Shown here piece by piece: positions 1-5,805 of a DNA stretch of 6,056 nucleotides. The position numbers were made by a program, and so were the translations under genes. The DNA lies in contig JAIDEF010000310.1 of the NCBI GenBank assembly GCA_029054965.1, positions 1 to 6,056 of the forward strand, read 5' to 3'. A model generated the notes under the pieces. The model saw only the letters and a program-made list of their open reading frames with translations. It made no database searches and was not told the origin of the DNA. The DNA is from Eubacterium sp. (lineage in GTDB: Bacteria; Bacillota; Clostridia; Oscillospirales; Acutalibacteraceae). How positions within the stretch are numbered: position 1 is the first letter of the stretch; each line of letters starts with the position of its first letter.

Positions 1-51
1 AGGCAGCCGTTTGTATTATATTCCATATCTGTTTATAGTTCAATATATTTT

Positions 52-80
52 TTCATAACTGTACCTTTAAAAATTATCAA
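52..80 (-). promoter_or_regulatory. Possible divergent promoter toward the left edge
   Basis: On the minus strand, TTGATA (80-75) and TATGAA (57-52) are separated by 17 bases. They match TTGACA at five of six and TATAAT at four of six positions. Transcription would start near 45 and run out of the left edge. A frame opens at ATG 26-24 and stays open to base 1, but it has no ribosome binding site, so the gene served, if any, probably starts outside the window. The arrangement would allow a divergently transcribed regulator. Confidence 0.25.
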
Positions 81-106
81 AACTGTATATTAAAGTAAAC
101 ACAGTT
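57..106. promoter_or_regulatory. Candidate operator: three AACTGT half-sites
   Basis: The hexamer AACTGT occurs at 57-62 and 81-86 in the same orientation (as AACTGTA both times), and its reverse complement ACAGTT occurs at 101-106. The second and third copies form an inverted repeat with a 14-base spacer, directly upstream of the candidate -10 box of the kinase operon. An arrangement of direct plus inverted repeats is what one might expect for a MocR/GntR-type regulator such as PdxR, which controls B6 genes in some Firmicutes. No regulator gene is visible in the window, so that assignment is inference. Short AT-rich hexamers can recur by chance. Confidence 0.3.
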
Positions 107-118
107 ATATTATATAAT
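90..118 (+). promoter_or_regulatory. Putative promoter of the B6 salvage operon
   Basis: A perfect -10 box TATAAT lies at 113-118. The best -35 at a 17-base spacing is TTAAAG at 90-95, which matches TTGACA at only three of six positions. A start of transcription near 125 would give a leader of about 23 bases, containing little beyond the ribosome binding site. The weak -35 would suit a promoter needing activation, and the AACTGT inverted repeat overlaps its -35 and spacer region. The -10 is convincing by eye, but the full promoter is only probable. Confidence 0.45.
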
Positions 119-147
119 TATTGTAGAAAAGAATCAAGAGGTGGCTT

Positions 148-981
148 ATGAAAAAGTGTGCTGTTATAAATGATTTATCCGGCTTTGGTAAATGCTCACT
201 TGGTGCAGCCATACCAATTATTTCTTCAATGGGGTGCGAGGTGCATCCATTGCCGACTGCTGTTCTGTCAAATCAGACAGCTTATGACAGCTATGACATA
301 GTTTCGCTTACTGACTCAATGGGCAGATTTATTGAGCAATGGAAAAAGCTTGGTGCTTCATTTGATGCAATTCTTACAGGCTTTGTATGTGATGAAAAAC
401 AAATAGATATTATTAATGCTTTTGCTGACGACTTTAAAGCAGATAATACAATTTTTGTTGTTGACCCTGTAATGGCAGATAATGGTTCTCTTTATGATTG
501 TTATACATCGGTAATGTGCGAAAAAATAAAAAGATTATGTTATAAGGCTGATGTTATTACTCCTAATACTGCAGAGCTTGCTTTTATTGCTGAAGAGCCA
601 TATTCAGAAAATATTGATGATATAAAAGCATATTGTTTAAAGCTTATAAATAATGGTATAAAAAATATTGTTGTAACAGGCTTGAAAAAAGGTGATAAAA
701 TTTCAAATGTTGTATATGACAGAAGTAGATATACTGTTATAGCAGGCAGTTTGAGCGGTGGATATTTCAGCGGAACGGGGGATATTTTCGCCTCAATAAT
801 TACAGGTGGTCTGATGAGAGGATTATCTGTTGTTAAGTCAGCAGAGCTTGCAACAAACTTTATCAGCACTTGTGCTTGTGATAGCAAAAGCAGCTCAGGC
901 AATGATGGTGTTAACTTTGAAAAGTTTTTGTATATGCTAACAAATTATGATTATCAGGAGGAGTTGAACTGTGAAAAATAA
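148..981 (+). CDS. pdxK: Pyridoxal/pyridoxamine kinase (PfkB superfamily)
   Basis: This cytoplasmic kinase is predicted to phosphorylate pyridoxal, pyridoxine or pyridoxamine at the 5' hydroxyl with ATP. That traps salvaged vitamin B6 and feeds pyridoxal 5'-phosphate supply. The 277-aa length fits PdxK/PdxY-type kinases. Visible family features are an N-terminal NDLSGFGKCSLG stretch (residues 8-19), TAVLSNQT (37-44) in the substrate region, DPVMADNG (106-113), TPNTAEL (138-144), VTGLKKGD (176-183) and the C-terminal ATP/anion-hole motif FSGTGD (207-212) with the likely catalytic base Asp212. The ATG follows an AAGAGGTGG ribosome binding site at 136-144. Its last 11 bases overlap the start of an ECF S-component gene, indicating translational coupling and a joint uptake-and-phosphorylation role. 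The paralogous ThiD-type hydroxymethylpyrimidine kinases are the main alternative, but the N-terminal signature favours the B6 kinase. The symbol is by family; pdxY is the other name in use. Confidence 0.88.
   Translation: MKKCAVINDLSGFGKCSLGAAIPIISSMGCEVHPLPTAVLSNQTAYDSYDIVSLTDSMGRFIEQWKKLGASFDAILTGFVCDEKQIDIINAFADDFKADNTIFVVDPVMADNGSLYDCYTSVMCEKIKRLCYKADVITPNTAELAFIAEEPYSENIDDIKAYCLKLINNGIKNIVVTGLKKGDKISNVVYDRSRYTVIAGSLSGGYFSGTGDIFASIITGGLMRGLSVVKSAELATNFISTCACDSKSSSGNDGVNFEKFLYMLTNYDYQEELNCEK
956..963 (+). promoter_or_regulatory. Ribosome binding site selecting a GTG start
   Basis: AGGAGGAG lies seven bases before GTG 971 and inside the 3' end of the kinase gene. This strong site is the reason for accepting a GTG start that overlaps the upstream stop. 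Confidence 0.8.
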
Positions 982-1486
982 AAAGCTTTTTAATATGTGT
1001 GCTGCGGCAATGTTCACTGCAATAATTTTTGTACTCACTCGCTTTGTTTCAGTTCCTGTTGCATCAGGCTATGTTCATTTCGGAGATGCATTTGTTTATG
1101 TTGCTGCGTCGGTTTTGGGAGGTCCTTGGGCATTCTTTGCTGCTGCAGTTGGTGAAGCACTTGCTGATATTGCATATGGAATGGCGTATTATGCACCTGC
1201 TACTTTGATTGTAAAGGCTCTTATAGCAGCACCATTTGTTCTTACATACAAGAAGAGTGAGAAAATCTTGACTCCTGTTACAGCAGCAATGACTGTTATA
1301 TCTGGCTTGATAACTGTTGGCGGATATTATATATCGGATTTGATTATTGATAAAACTTATGCTATAGTTAATATACCTGGCAACATTATACAGGCAGTCG
1401 GCAGTGCGGTAATATTTATTATTTTAGGTGCTGCATTTGATGCTGCAGGTTTAAAGAAAAAATTATTTAATACACGTGAGGTTTAA
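971..1486 (+). CDS. ECF transporter S-component, predicted vitamin B6 uptake
   Basis: This is a small integral membrane protein of 171 aa with about five to six hydrophobic segments, typical of substrate-specificity (S) components of energy-coupling factor transporters. Such a subunit binds a vitamin and works with EcfA/EcfA'/EcfT modules encoded elsewhere; none of those lies in this window. The first helix carries an AxxxA pattern (Ala13, Ala17) like that used for docking to EcfT. It is followed by YVHFGDAFVY (34-43) and GGPWAFFAAAVGEALAD (50-66), which resemble the PF07155 (DUF1393)/HmpT-like branch. Substrate cannot be read from these motifs. The 11-base overlap with the pyridoxal kinase gene argues for pyridoxine, pyridoxal or pyridoxamine (a PdxU-type role), while riboflavin and thiamine-precursor carriers belong to the same wider family. 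The GTG start is supported by AGGAGGAG at 956-963. The next gene begins one base after its stop. Confidence 0.8.
   Translation: MKNKKLFNMCAAAMFTAIIFVLTRFVSVPVASGYVHFGDAFVYVAASVLGGPWAFFAAAVGEALADIAYGMAYYAPATLIVKALIAAPFVLTYKKSEKILTPVTAAMTVISGLITVGGYYISDLIIDKTYAIVNIPGNIIQAVGSAVIFIILGAAFDAAGLKKKLFNTREV
1478..1482 (+). promoter_or_regulatory. Ribosome binding site fixing the radical SAM start
   Basis: GAGGT, six bases before ATG 1488, is encoded within the last codons of the S-component gene. It overlaps the in-frame GTG at 1476, which therefore cannot be the start. Confidence 0.7.
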
Positions 1487-1487
1487 A

Positions 1488-2099
1488 ATGGCAGATATTA
1501 TTTATACACTTGAAGGTGGAGTTTATCTTAATATAACAAACAAATGTCCCTGTAATTGTGCCTTTTGTATACGTACAAAGGGTGATGCAGTCGGTGAGGC
1601 TGAAAAGCTTTGGTTTGACACGGAGCCGACAATAGATGAAATAAAAAATGCAATTGATGTTTTTGGCTTTACTCAGGTTGAAAGTGCAGTGTTCTGCGGC
1701 TATGGTGAGCCGACAAATGCATATGATAATTTAATTGAGTCAGCAAGGTATATCAAGTCCATAAATCCGTCAATAAAATTAAGACTTAATACTAACGGAC
1801 TTTCAGATTTGATTAATCAAAAGCCAACAGCAAAGGAGCTGTCAGAAATATTTGATTGTATTTCAGTTTCACTAAATGAGCCGACAAGTGAAAAGTATGA
1901 CAAGATTACAAGGAATATTTTTGCGGGTAAGGCATTTGATGCAATGCTGGAGTTTACAAAAGAATGTGTTAAGTACTGTAAAAGTGTTCATATGACGGTT
2001 GTTGATGTTATTTCTGCTGAGGACATAGAGGAGTCACGCAAGGTATGCGAGAGCACAGGAGCAGAGTTTATTGTGCGTTCTTTTGCCCGTGGAAGATAA
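1488..2099 (+). CDS. Radical SAM protein, TatD-linked type
   Basis: This 203-aa cytoplasmic protein is a compact radical SAM enzyme. The 4Fe-4S ligating motif is Cys20-x3-Cys24-x2-Cys27 within NKCPCNCAFC, with an extra Cys22 between the ligands. GYGEP (71-75) corresponds to the GGE-type SAM-binding motif, LRLNTNG (98-104) to a central strand, and ISVSLN (125-130) to a later barrel strand. The overall pattern matches, from memory, the TatD-family-associated radical SAM proteins (TIGR04038-like), whose reaction is not established. Those proteins are usually about 200 aa with no auxiliary cluster domain, so this copy looks complete. No TatD-type hydrolase gene lies in the window. The gene follows the S-component stop by one base, making it the third gene of the B6 salvage operon. 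The start at ATG 1488 is chosen over an in-frame GTG at 1476 because the ribosome binding site covers that GTG. A direct B6 role is only guilt by association. Confidence 0.8.
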   Translation: MADIIYTLEGGVYLNITNKCPCNCAFCIRTKGDAVGEAEKLWFDTEPTIDEIKNAIDVFGFTQVESAVFCGYGEPTNAYDNLIESARYIKSINPSIKLRLNTNGLSDLINQKPTAKELSEIFDCISVSLNEPTSEKYDKITRNIFAGKAFDAMLEFTKECVKYCKSVHMTVVDVISAEDIEESRKVCESTGAEFIVRSFARGR

Positions 2100-2109
2100 A
2101 TTTATTGTT

Positions 2110-2138
2110 TTTATCTTCAATGTGTGTTAGTATATAAT
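2110..2138 (+). promoter_or_regulatory. Possible promoter upstream of the terminator hairpin
   Basis: TATAAT at 2133-2138 is a perfect -10. The best -35 at 17 bases is TTTATC (2110-2115), three of six matches. Transcription from about 2145 would pass through the hairpin at 2158-2182 before reaching the MFS gene at 2233. The weak -35 keeps confidence low. Confidence 0.35.
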
Positions 2139-2157
2139 TAAGATCTGTAAGGTCGTG

Positions 2158-2190
2158 GTCATACACAGATTTTGTGTATGACTTTTTTCT
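2158..2190 (+). terminator. Intrinsic terminator or attenuator
   Basis: GTCATACACA (2158-2167) and TGTGTATGAC (2173-2182) form a perfect 10-bp stem with a five-base loop, followed by six T (2183-2188). It lies 58 bases after the radical SAM stop and should terminate the B6 operon. It also lies upstream of the MFS gene and downstream of a TATAAT box (2133-2138), so it could act in a leader of that gene. Confidence 0.88.
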
Positions 2191-2191
2191 T

Positions 2192-2197
2192 TATAAT
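2192..2197 (+). promoter_or_regulatory. Alternative -10 box for the MFS gene
   Basis: A second perfect TATAAT follows the terminator T-tract and would give a leader of roughly 29 bases. No acceptable -35 sits 16-18 bases upstream; TTGTGT at 2172-2177 is 14 bases away, inside the hairpin. If this is the true promoter, the hairpin upstream is simply a terminator. Confidence 0.3.
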
Positions 2198-2219
2198 GGT
2201 CTTAATATAAAATGAATTC

Positions 2220-2226
2220 AGGAGGT
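2220..2226 (+). promoter_or_regulatory. Ribosome binding site fixing the MFS start at 2233
   Basis: AGGAGGT is six bases before ATG 2233. It lies within the frame opened by an upstream ATG at 2212, which has no ribosome binding site of its own. Confidence 0.85.
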
Positions 2227-2232
2227 CTTTTT

Positions 2233-3570
2233 ATGTCAAAAAACAAAGCCGGTGCTTTAGGCGGCAAGGTTTGGCTGTCTGTTGTTTTGTTTGGTCTAAT
2301 TGGTCAGATTGCGTGGGTAGTTGAAAATATGTATTTTTCACGCTTTATGCAGAATGAAATTACCAGAGCACCTTATGCAACAACCTTAATGGTAGCATTT
2401 TCAGCAATTTTTGCCACGATTTCAACCTTAATCGGCGGTGCACTTTGTGACAGAGCCGGTAAAAGAAAAGTATTCATTTGCTGGGGCTATGTTCTTTGGG
2501 GATTTACTATTGCTATGTTTGCATTAGTTCCAATGCAGCCGTCTGCCGAAAAGGTTTTGCCTATGGTTATTCTTGTTGTTGCTATGGACTGCATAATGTC
2601 TGTAATCGGTTCAATAAGCAATGATGCTGCGTTCAATACCTGGATAACGGATATTTCAAACACAGCAAACAGAGCAAGGGTTGATACTGTGCTTGCAATT
2701 ATGCCTTTGTTCGCACTTGCTGTTGTGTTTGGTGGATTTGACAGTTTGACAAATGCATCTGCCACAACAGATGACTGGAAAAGGTTCTTTCTGATTTTAG
2801 GTATAATTCCTACTGTCGGCGGTATTATCGGTTTGTTCCTTATGAAAGATAAAGAGGGAATGAAGCCAAATAAAGATAATTCTATATTCAGTGATTTTAC
2901 ATACTCTCTTCAGCCAAAGGTTATTAAAGAAAACAAAATGCTTTATATATGTCTTGCAGGCAATATGTTCTCAGCAATTGCATATCAGGTCTATGTTAAT
3001 TATCTTTTCAATATTGTAGAGGGTACTCTTGGTATAACAGACTATATTATTCCTGTTGGTATAATTATGGTTGTTGCCGCAGTTATTTCGGTTATTGTAT
3101 CATCTGCAATGGATAAGCATGGAAAAAAGCATTTCTATTATCCGACAATTACAGCAGGAATAATCGGCTGTATAATTCTCTGGAGTGCTAAATTCTTAAT
3201 CGGTAAAAATCCAACAGTACTTTTAGCAGTACTCATTGTCGGCGGTATTCTGGTTATCGGTGTGAGTCTTGTTATGGCCGGTCTTTTCACTGCATCATAC
3301 AGAGATTATATTCCTGAAGGTAAGGAGGGTTTGTTCCAGGGCTGCAGAATGGTTATGTATGTTCTTGTTCCTATGATTATCGGTCCAATTGCAGCACAAA
3401 TTATAATTAATGCATTCAACAAAGGTGTTGCAGATGAAAGTATTGTTTATCCTATGGAGCTTTTCCTCGGATCAGCAGCATTGATGCTTTTGTGTTTCAT
3501 TCCAGCTCGCATTGTCAGAAACAAGCAGCCGCAAATGCATGATGAGCTTATGAAAAAGCTTGATAAATAA
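2233..3570 (+). CDS. MFS permease, GPH/sugar-transporter-like
   Basis: This is a major facilitator superfamily permease of 445 aa with about 12 predicted membrane helices, acting in the cytoplasmic membrane. The loop between helices 2 and 3 carries GGALCDRAGKRK (68-79), the MFS motif A. A related SAMDKHGKKH (291-300) lies at the equivalent place in the second half. SNDAAFNTWITD (129-140) followed by NRARVD resembles the glycoside-pentoside-hexuronide/MFS_2 branch, so a sugar or glycoside is the favoured substrate, driven by a cation gradient. The substrate cannot be read from sequence, and no glycosidase or regulator gene lies next to it here. The start is ATG 2233, after AGGAGGT at 2220-2226, rather than ATG 2212. 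The gene appears monocistronic, between a hairpin upstream (2158-2190) and a bidirectional terminator downstream (3578-3615). It is a complete gene with no frameshift seen. Confidence 0.85.
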   Translation: MSKNKAGALGGKVWLSVVLFGLIGQIAWVVENMYFSRFMQNEITRAPYATTLMVAFSAIFATISTLIGGALCDRAGKRKVFICWGYVLWGFTIAMFALVPMQPSAEKVLPMVILVVAMDCIMSVIGSISNDAAFNTWITDISNTANRARVDTVLAIMPLFALAVVFGGFDSLTNASATTDDWKRFFLILGIIPTVGGIIGLFLMKDKEGMKPNKDNSIFSDFTYSLQPKVIKENKMLYICLAGNMFSAIAYQVYVNYLFNIVEGTLGITDYIIPVGIIMVVAAVISVIVSSAMDKHGKKHFYYPTITAGIIGCIILWSAKFLIGKNPTVLLAVLIVGGILVIGVSLVMAGLFTASYRDYIPEGKEGLFQGCRMVMYVLVPMIIGPIAAQIIINAFNKGVADESIVYPMELFLGSAALMLLCFIPARIVRNKQPQMHDELMKKLDK

Positions 3571-3577
3571 CATATAT

Positions 3578-3615
3578 AAAAAAGCAAGGTGTCAGTCTGC
3601 ACCTTGCATTTTTTT
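3578..3615. terminator. Bidirectional intrinsic terminator
   Basis: GCAAGGTG (3584-3591) pairs with CACCTTGC (3600-3607) around an eight-base loop. It is flanked by A6 (3578-3583) on the left and T7 (3609-3615) on the right, so it has a U-tract in both directions. It ends the MFS gene on the plus strand and the VanZ operon on the minus strand. The VanZ stop codon (3594-3592) lies in the loop, so the last VanZ codons form one arm of the hairpin. Confidence 0.9.
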
Positions 3616-4401
3616 CTTTATTCTGTTCTGAATGATGAGTAATAAATATCCGATAAAAAATCCGCTGAAATTCATTATTATATCATCAATATCAACATCA
3701 CCGCATTTGAATATGAATTGGTAACCCTCAACAATAAACGGTAAGGCTAAGCCAATGATTATTTGCTGATAAGCTTTTATTTTAGGACAGTAGGCCTGAA
3801 GTAAAAAAGAAATCGGAAGAAAGAATATTATATTTCCGACAACTAAAAATAAAATTTCTGAATCATACGGATACTTCATAAGGTAATTGACATATGCCAG
3901 AGTGCCCTGACCGGGAACTATGTTTGTAGTCAGATTATTGCTTATAGGTCTTAAAAATACAACAATAAAAGAAACGGCATATAAAACACTGTAACCCTTC
4001 AGTGCTTTGACAGAGAGTTTATTAAAATCAATTTCTTTCATTGTAAACAGACCAAGATAGTAGGCTAAAAATACAATGTGTATCAGACTGAGCCACCATA
4101 ACCTGAAGAAGGTTAAACTGCCGCTGAGATGAAAGGTGTAATTATCTGCAAAGTAAATAATACCTACTGCTGCTGTATAAATTGAAGCATAGTTATTTAT
4201 TTTTTCAATATTTTTTCTGTTGATTATTGTCACGAGAAAAACAAGAATAAATATCACTACTGATTTTAAAAGCTGAAAATTAAGGCTGTTATAATAGAAA
4301 ATGTTACCTTCTATATCCTTTGATGTTATAAAGCAGGAGGCTGAATATATCACAGCGAATAAAATCATTTTAATATTGTTTTCTTTTGATTTTATTGACA
4401 T
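3592..4401 (-). CDS. VanZ-family membrane protein
   Basis: This 269-aa integral membrane protein has about eight hydrophobic segments (roughly residues 12-28, 45-60, 72-86, 100-120, 137-152, 183-201, 212-229 and 242-258). The C-terminal third shows the VanZ signature: VEGYQFIF (224-231), then GDVDIDD (234-240) with conserved Asp237/239/240, then a small-residue helix with Asn244, Gly247 and Gly251. VanZ itself gives low-level teicoplanin resistance by an unknown mechanism. Most chromosomal homologues, probably including this one, have unknown cell-envelope roles. The protein is longer than minimal VanZ (about 160 aa), the extra length being N-terminal membrane helices. The start at ATG 4401 is supported by AGGTGAT (4414-4408), whose AG overlaps the TAG stop of the upstream nucleotidyltransferase gene, so the two are cotranscribed and probably translationally coupled. 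Its stop lies inside the terminator loop. Confidence 0.85.
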   Translation of the reverse strand: MSIKSKENNIKMILFAVIYSASCFITSKDIEGNIFYYNSLNFQLLKSVVIFILVFLVTIINRKNIEKINNYASIYTAAVGIIYFADNYTFHLSGSLTFFRLWWLSLIHIVFLAYYLGLFTMKEIDFNKLSVKALKGYSVLYAVSFIVVFLRPISNNLTTNIVPGQGTLAYVNYLMKYPYDSEILFLVVGNIIFFLPISFLLQAYCPKIKAYQQIIIGLALPFIVEGYQFIFKCGDVDIDDIIMNFSGFFIGYLLLIIQNRIKKKMQGAD

Positions 4402-4407
4402 AAGATT

Positions 4408-4414
4408 ATCACCT
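4408..4414 (-). promoter_or_regulatory. Ribosome binding site overlapping the upstream stop
   Basis: On the minus strand AGGTGAT begins with the AG of the nucleotidyltransferase TAG stop (4415-4413) and is followed six bases later by the VanZ ATG. This layout favours reinitiation by ribosomes finishing the first gene. Confidence 0.7.
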
Positions 4415-5579
4415 AAATTTCAAGTTCATTCATCAGCTTTTTATATTTTTCCGCTTCACTGCCGCTGGAAAATATCTGTTTAACAGTATTAGCAGAATTC
4501 TTTCCTCTTTTAAATATCCCGTCAAAAATTCTGTTAATCCAGGCAGCAGGTAATAGCAACGGGTACTTTTTCGCATAGCTGTAATTGTTTTTTAGAGAAT
4601 TACATGATGGAAATATCAACAGCATTATTGCTTTGAATTTGGAAAAAAGACTGTTTTTTTCTCCTTTTCCAAGACTTTTGTCAATATAATATTCACCGAG
4701 TGTTCTTGCTTCAAAGCCGAAGCTTCCACCGTCTATAATAACATTTTCAAATTTCTCGAGCATATCATCACTGAAAATGAAATCAGCCTTGACAGGCGTA
4801 TCAAACCAAAGTCTGCATAGAGAAAATACAGCTCTGGCAAAGGTTTCAATATTTGCAGATTTGCATCTTGTTAAAAAGCTATCATAATCAAAATTATTCG
4901 TATTTCTGATTAATACGTCAACATCCATAAACATACGTATTCCTGCACCGAAATGATTAAAATGCTTTGCAATATGTGTCAATACATAAAGCAAGTTTGT
5001 TTCAATATCAAGGCATTCCTCAAATTTATCCTGTTTTATGGACATCGCAAATATGTTTTTGAAAAACGGATTATCAAAATCAGTTTCGTTATGAAGCTCT
5101 ATGTGCTCACCATCAACAGTAAATACTATTTCATTTGGATTACTTATTAATTCATAATTTTTATTCTTATAATATTCAAGTATGCTATTATAATTTTCTT
5201 TTTTAAAGAAAAGGTCAATGTCACCGCTTGTTCTCAGTTCGGGAACAGGATATAAATCTCTGATTGCTGTTCCTTTAACAAATATGAAATTCCACTCATT
5301 AATATTAAAATCATCACGAAGCATTTTAGCAAGCTGCTGCTTTTTATCATAACTTATGAGTGTATAACCAAGCTGCTGACGAAAAGCAGGAAGATTTTCA
5401 ATCTTTTCTCTTTCATCAGCATTAAACCCCATAAGCTGCTTTGCGATAATACCGCAGACATTATGCATATTACCAAGCTTATATAACTCATTATAGTCTA
5501 TATCATCACGGTATGCGCTTTGCTTGTTATTAAGAAATGCACTTATTAAATTTATAAAATATTTTTTAGTGATGTTCAT
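4413..5579 (-). CDS. Nucleotidyltransferase family protein (NTP_transf_5 type)
   Basis: This soluble protein of 388 aa matches the uncharacterised nucleotidyltransferase family PF14907. The core is FVKGTAIRDLYP (100-111), then PELRTSGDIDLF (113-124), in which Asp120 and Asp122 are the expected metal-binding pair of the polymerase-beta-like fold. EHIELH (158-163) probably supplies the third acidic residue, Glu161. The active-site residues appear intact, so it should transfer a nucleotide (or bind NTP) to an unknown acceptor. The N-terminal 90 residues and the C-terminal half are mostly helical and lack motifs I recognise. Related proteins occur beside polysaccharide and lasso-peptide gene clusters, but neither is visible here. 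The start is ATG 5579, with CAGGAG at 5590-5585, instead of a GTG at 5615 that would add 12 residues without a ribosome binding site. It is the first gene of an operon with VanZ, 11 bases apart. Confidence 0.82.
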   Translation of the reverse strand: MNITKKYFINLISAFLNNKQSAYRDDIDYNELYKLGNMHNVCGIIAKQLMGFNADEREKIENLPAFRQQLGYTLISYDKKQQLAKMLRDDFNINEWNFIFVKGTAIRDLYPVPELRTSGDIDLFFKKENYNSILEYYKNKNYELISNPNEIVFTVDGEHIELHNETDFDNPFFKNIFAMSIKQDKFEECLDIETNLLYVLTHIAKHFNHFGAGIRMFMDVDVLIRNTNNFDYDSFLTRCKSANIETFARAVFSLCRLWFDTPVKADFIFSDDMLEKFENVIIDGGSFGFEARTLGEYYIDKSLGKGEKNSLFSKFKAIMLLIFPSCNSLKNNYSYAKKYPLLLPAAWINRIFDGIFKRGKNSANTVKQIFSSGSEAEKYKKLMNELEI

Positions 5580-5584
5580 ATTTA

Positions 5585-5590
5585 CTCCTG
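5585..5590 (-). promoter_or_regulatory. Ribosome binding site fixing the nucleotidyltransferase start
   Basis: CAGGAG on the minus strand is five bases before ATG 5579. It lies downstream of the alternative GTG at 5615, which lacks a comparable site. Confidence 0.75.
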
Positions 5591-5629
5591 ATTTTTTGAA
5601 AGTTTTGAAGTTCACAGATTATCAATAAA

Positions 5630-5658
5630 ATTATAAAATAAAGTTCATTTTAGTTTAA
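5630..5658 (-). promoter_or_regulatory. Putative promoter of the nucleotidyltransferase-VanZ operon
   Basis: On the minus strand a perfect TATAAT (5635-5630) follows TTAAAC (5658-5653, three of six matches) at a 17-base spacing. The leader to ATG 5579 would be about 45 bases. A small palindrome, AACTT-TCGC-AAGTT (5668-5681), and a near-identical 12-base direct repeat lie just upstream and could be regulatory. Confidence 0.4.
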
Positions 5659-5707
5659 TAATTCTGAAACTTTCGCAAGTTATCATATAGTCAAGTTAAT
5701 AATTCAG
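5655..5707. repeat. Imperfect 12-base direct repeat
   Basis: TTAATAATTCTG (5655-5666) and TTAATAATTCAG (5696-5707) differ at one position, with start points 41 bases apart, about four helical turns. The AACTT/AAGTT palindrome at 5668-5681 lies between them. The position just upstream of the candidate -10 box would suit paired regulator sites. AT-rich chance similarity is equally possible. Confidence 0.3.
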
Positions 5708-5805
5708 TGGAAAACAGTTATCGGAGTCAGAGTTTCTCCTCATTCAATTCATATAAATACTTTTTTCATTTCTCTGTCTGTTTTTAAAAATACTCCATCC
5801 ACAAT

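Noticed and set aside
1..93. Plus-strand frame open from the left edge to TAA at 91-93
   Set aside because: It could be a gene end, but its composition is AT-rich and resembles no protein. A candidate promoter overlaps its end, so I did not call it.
540..902. Open frame of 120 codons on the minus strand
   Set aside because: It lies entirely opposite the pyridoxal kinase gene, whose motifs are clear, and its product resembles no family I recognise.
1476..1487. GTG start for the radical SAM gene
   Set aside because: The GTG is part of the ribosome binding site serving ATG 1488, and the family N-terminus begins at the ATG.
2212..2232. ATG start for the MFS gene at 2212
   Set aside because: The frame between 2212 and 2233 contains the AGGAGGT site itself, so translation should begin at 2233.
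2487..2765. Open frame of 92 codons on the minus strand
   Set aside because: It is antisense to the MFS permease coding region, with no family signature.
4301..4483. Open frame of 60 codons on the plus strand
   Set aside because: It spans the junction of the two minus-strand genes and is antisense to both, with no ribosome binding site of note.
4953..5150. Open frame of 65 codons on the plus strand
   Set aside because: It is antisense to the nucleotidyltransferase active-site region, which is clearly coding on the other strand.
5580..5615. GTG start adding 12 residues to the nucleotidyltransferase
   Set aside because: There is no ribosome binding site before it, whereas CAGGAG sits five bases before ATG 5579.
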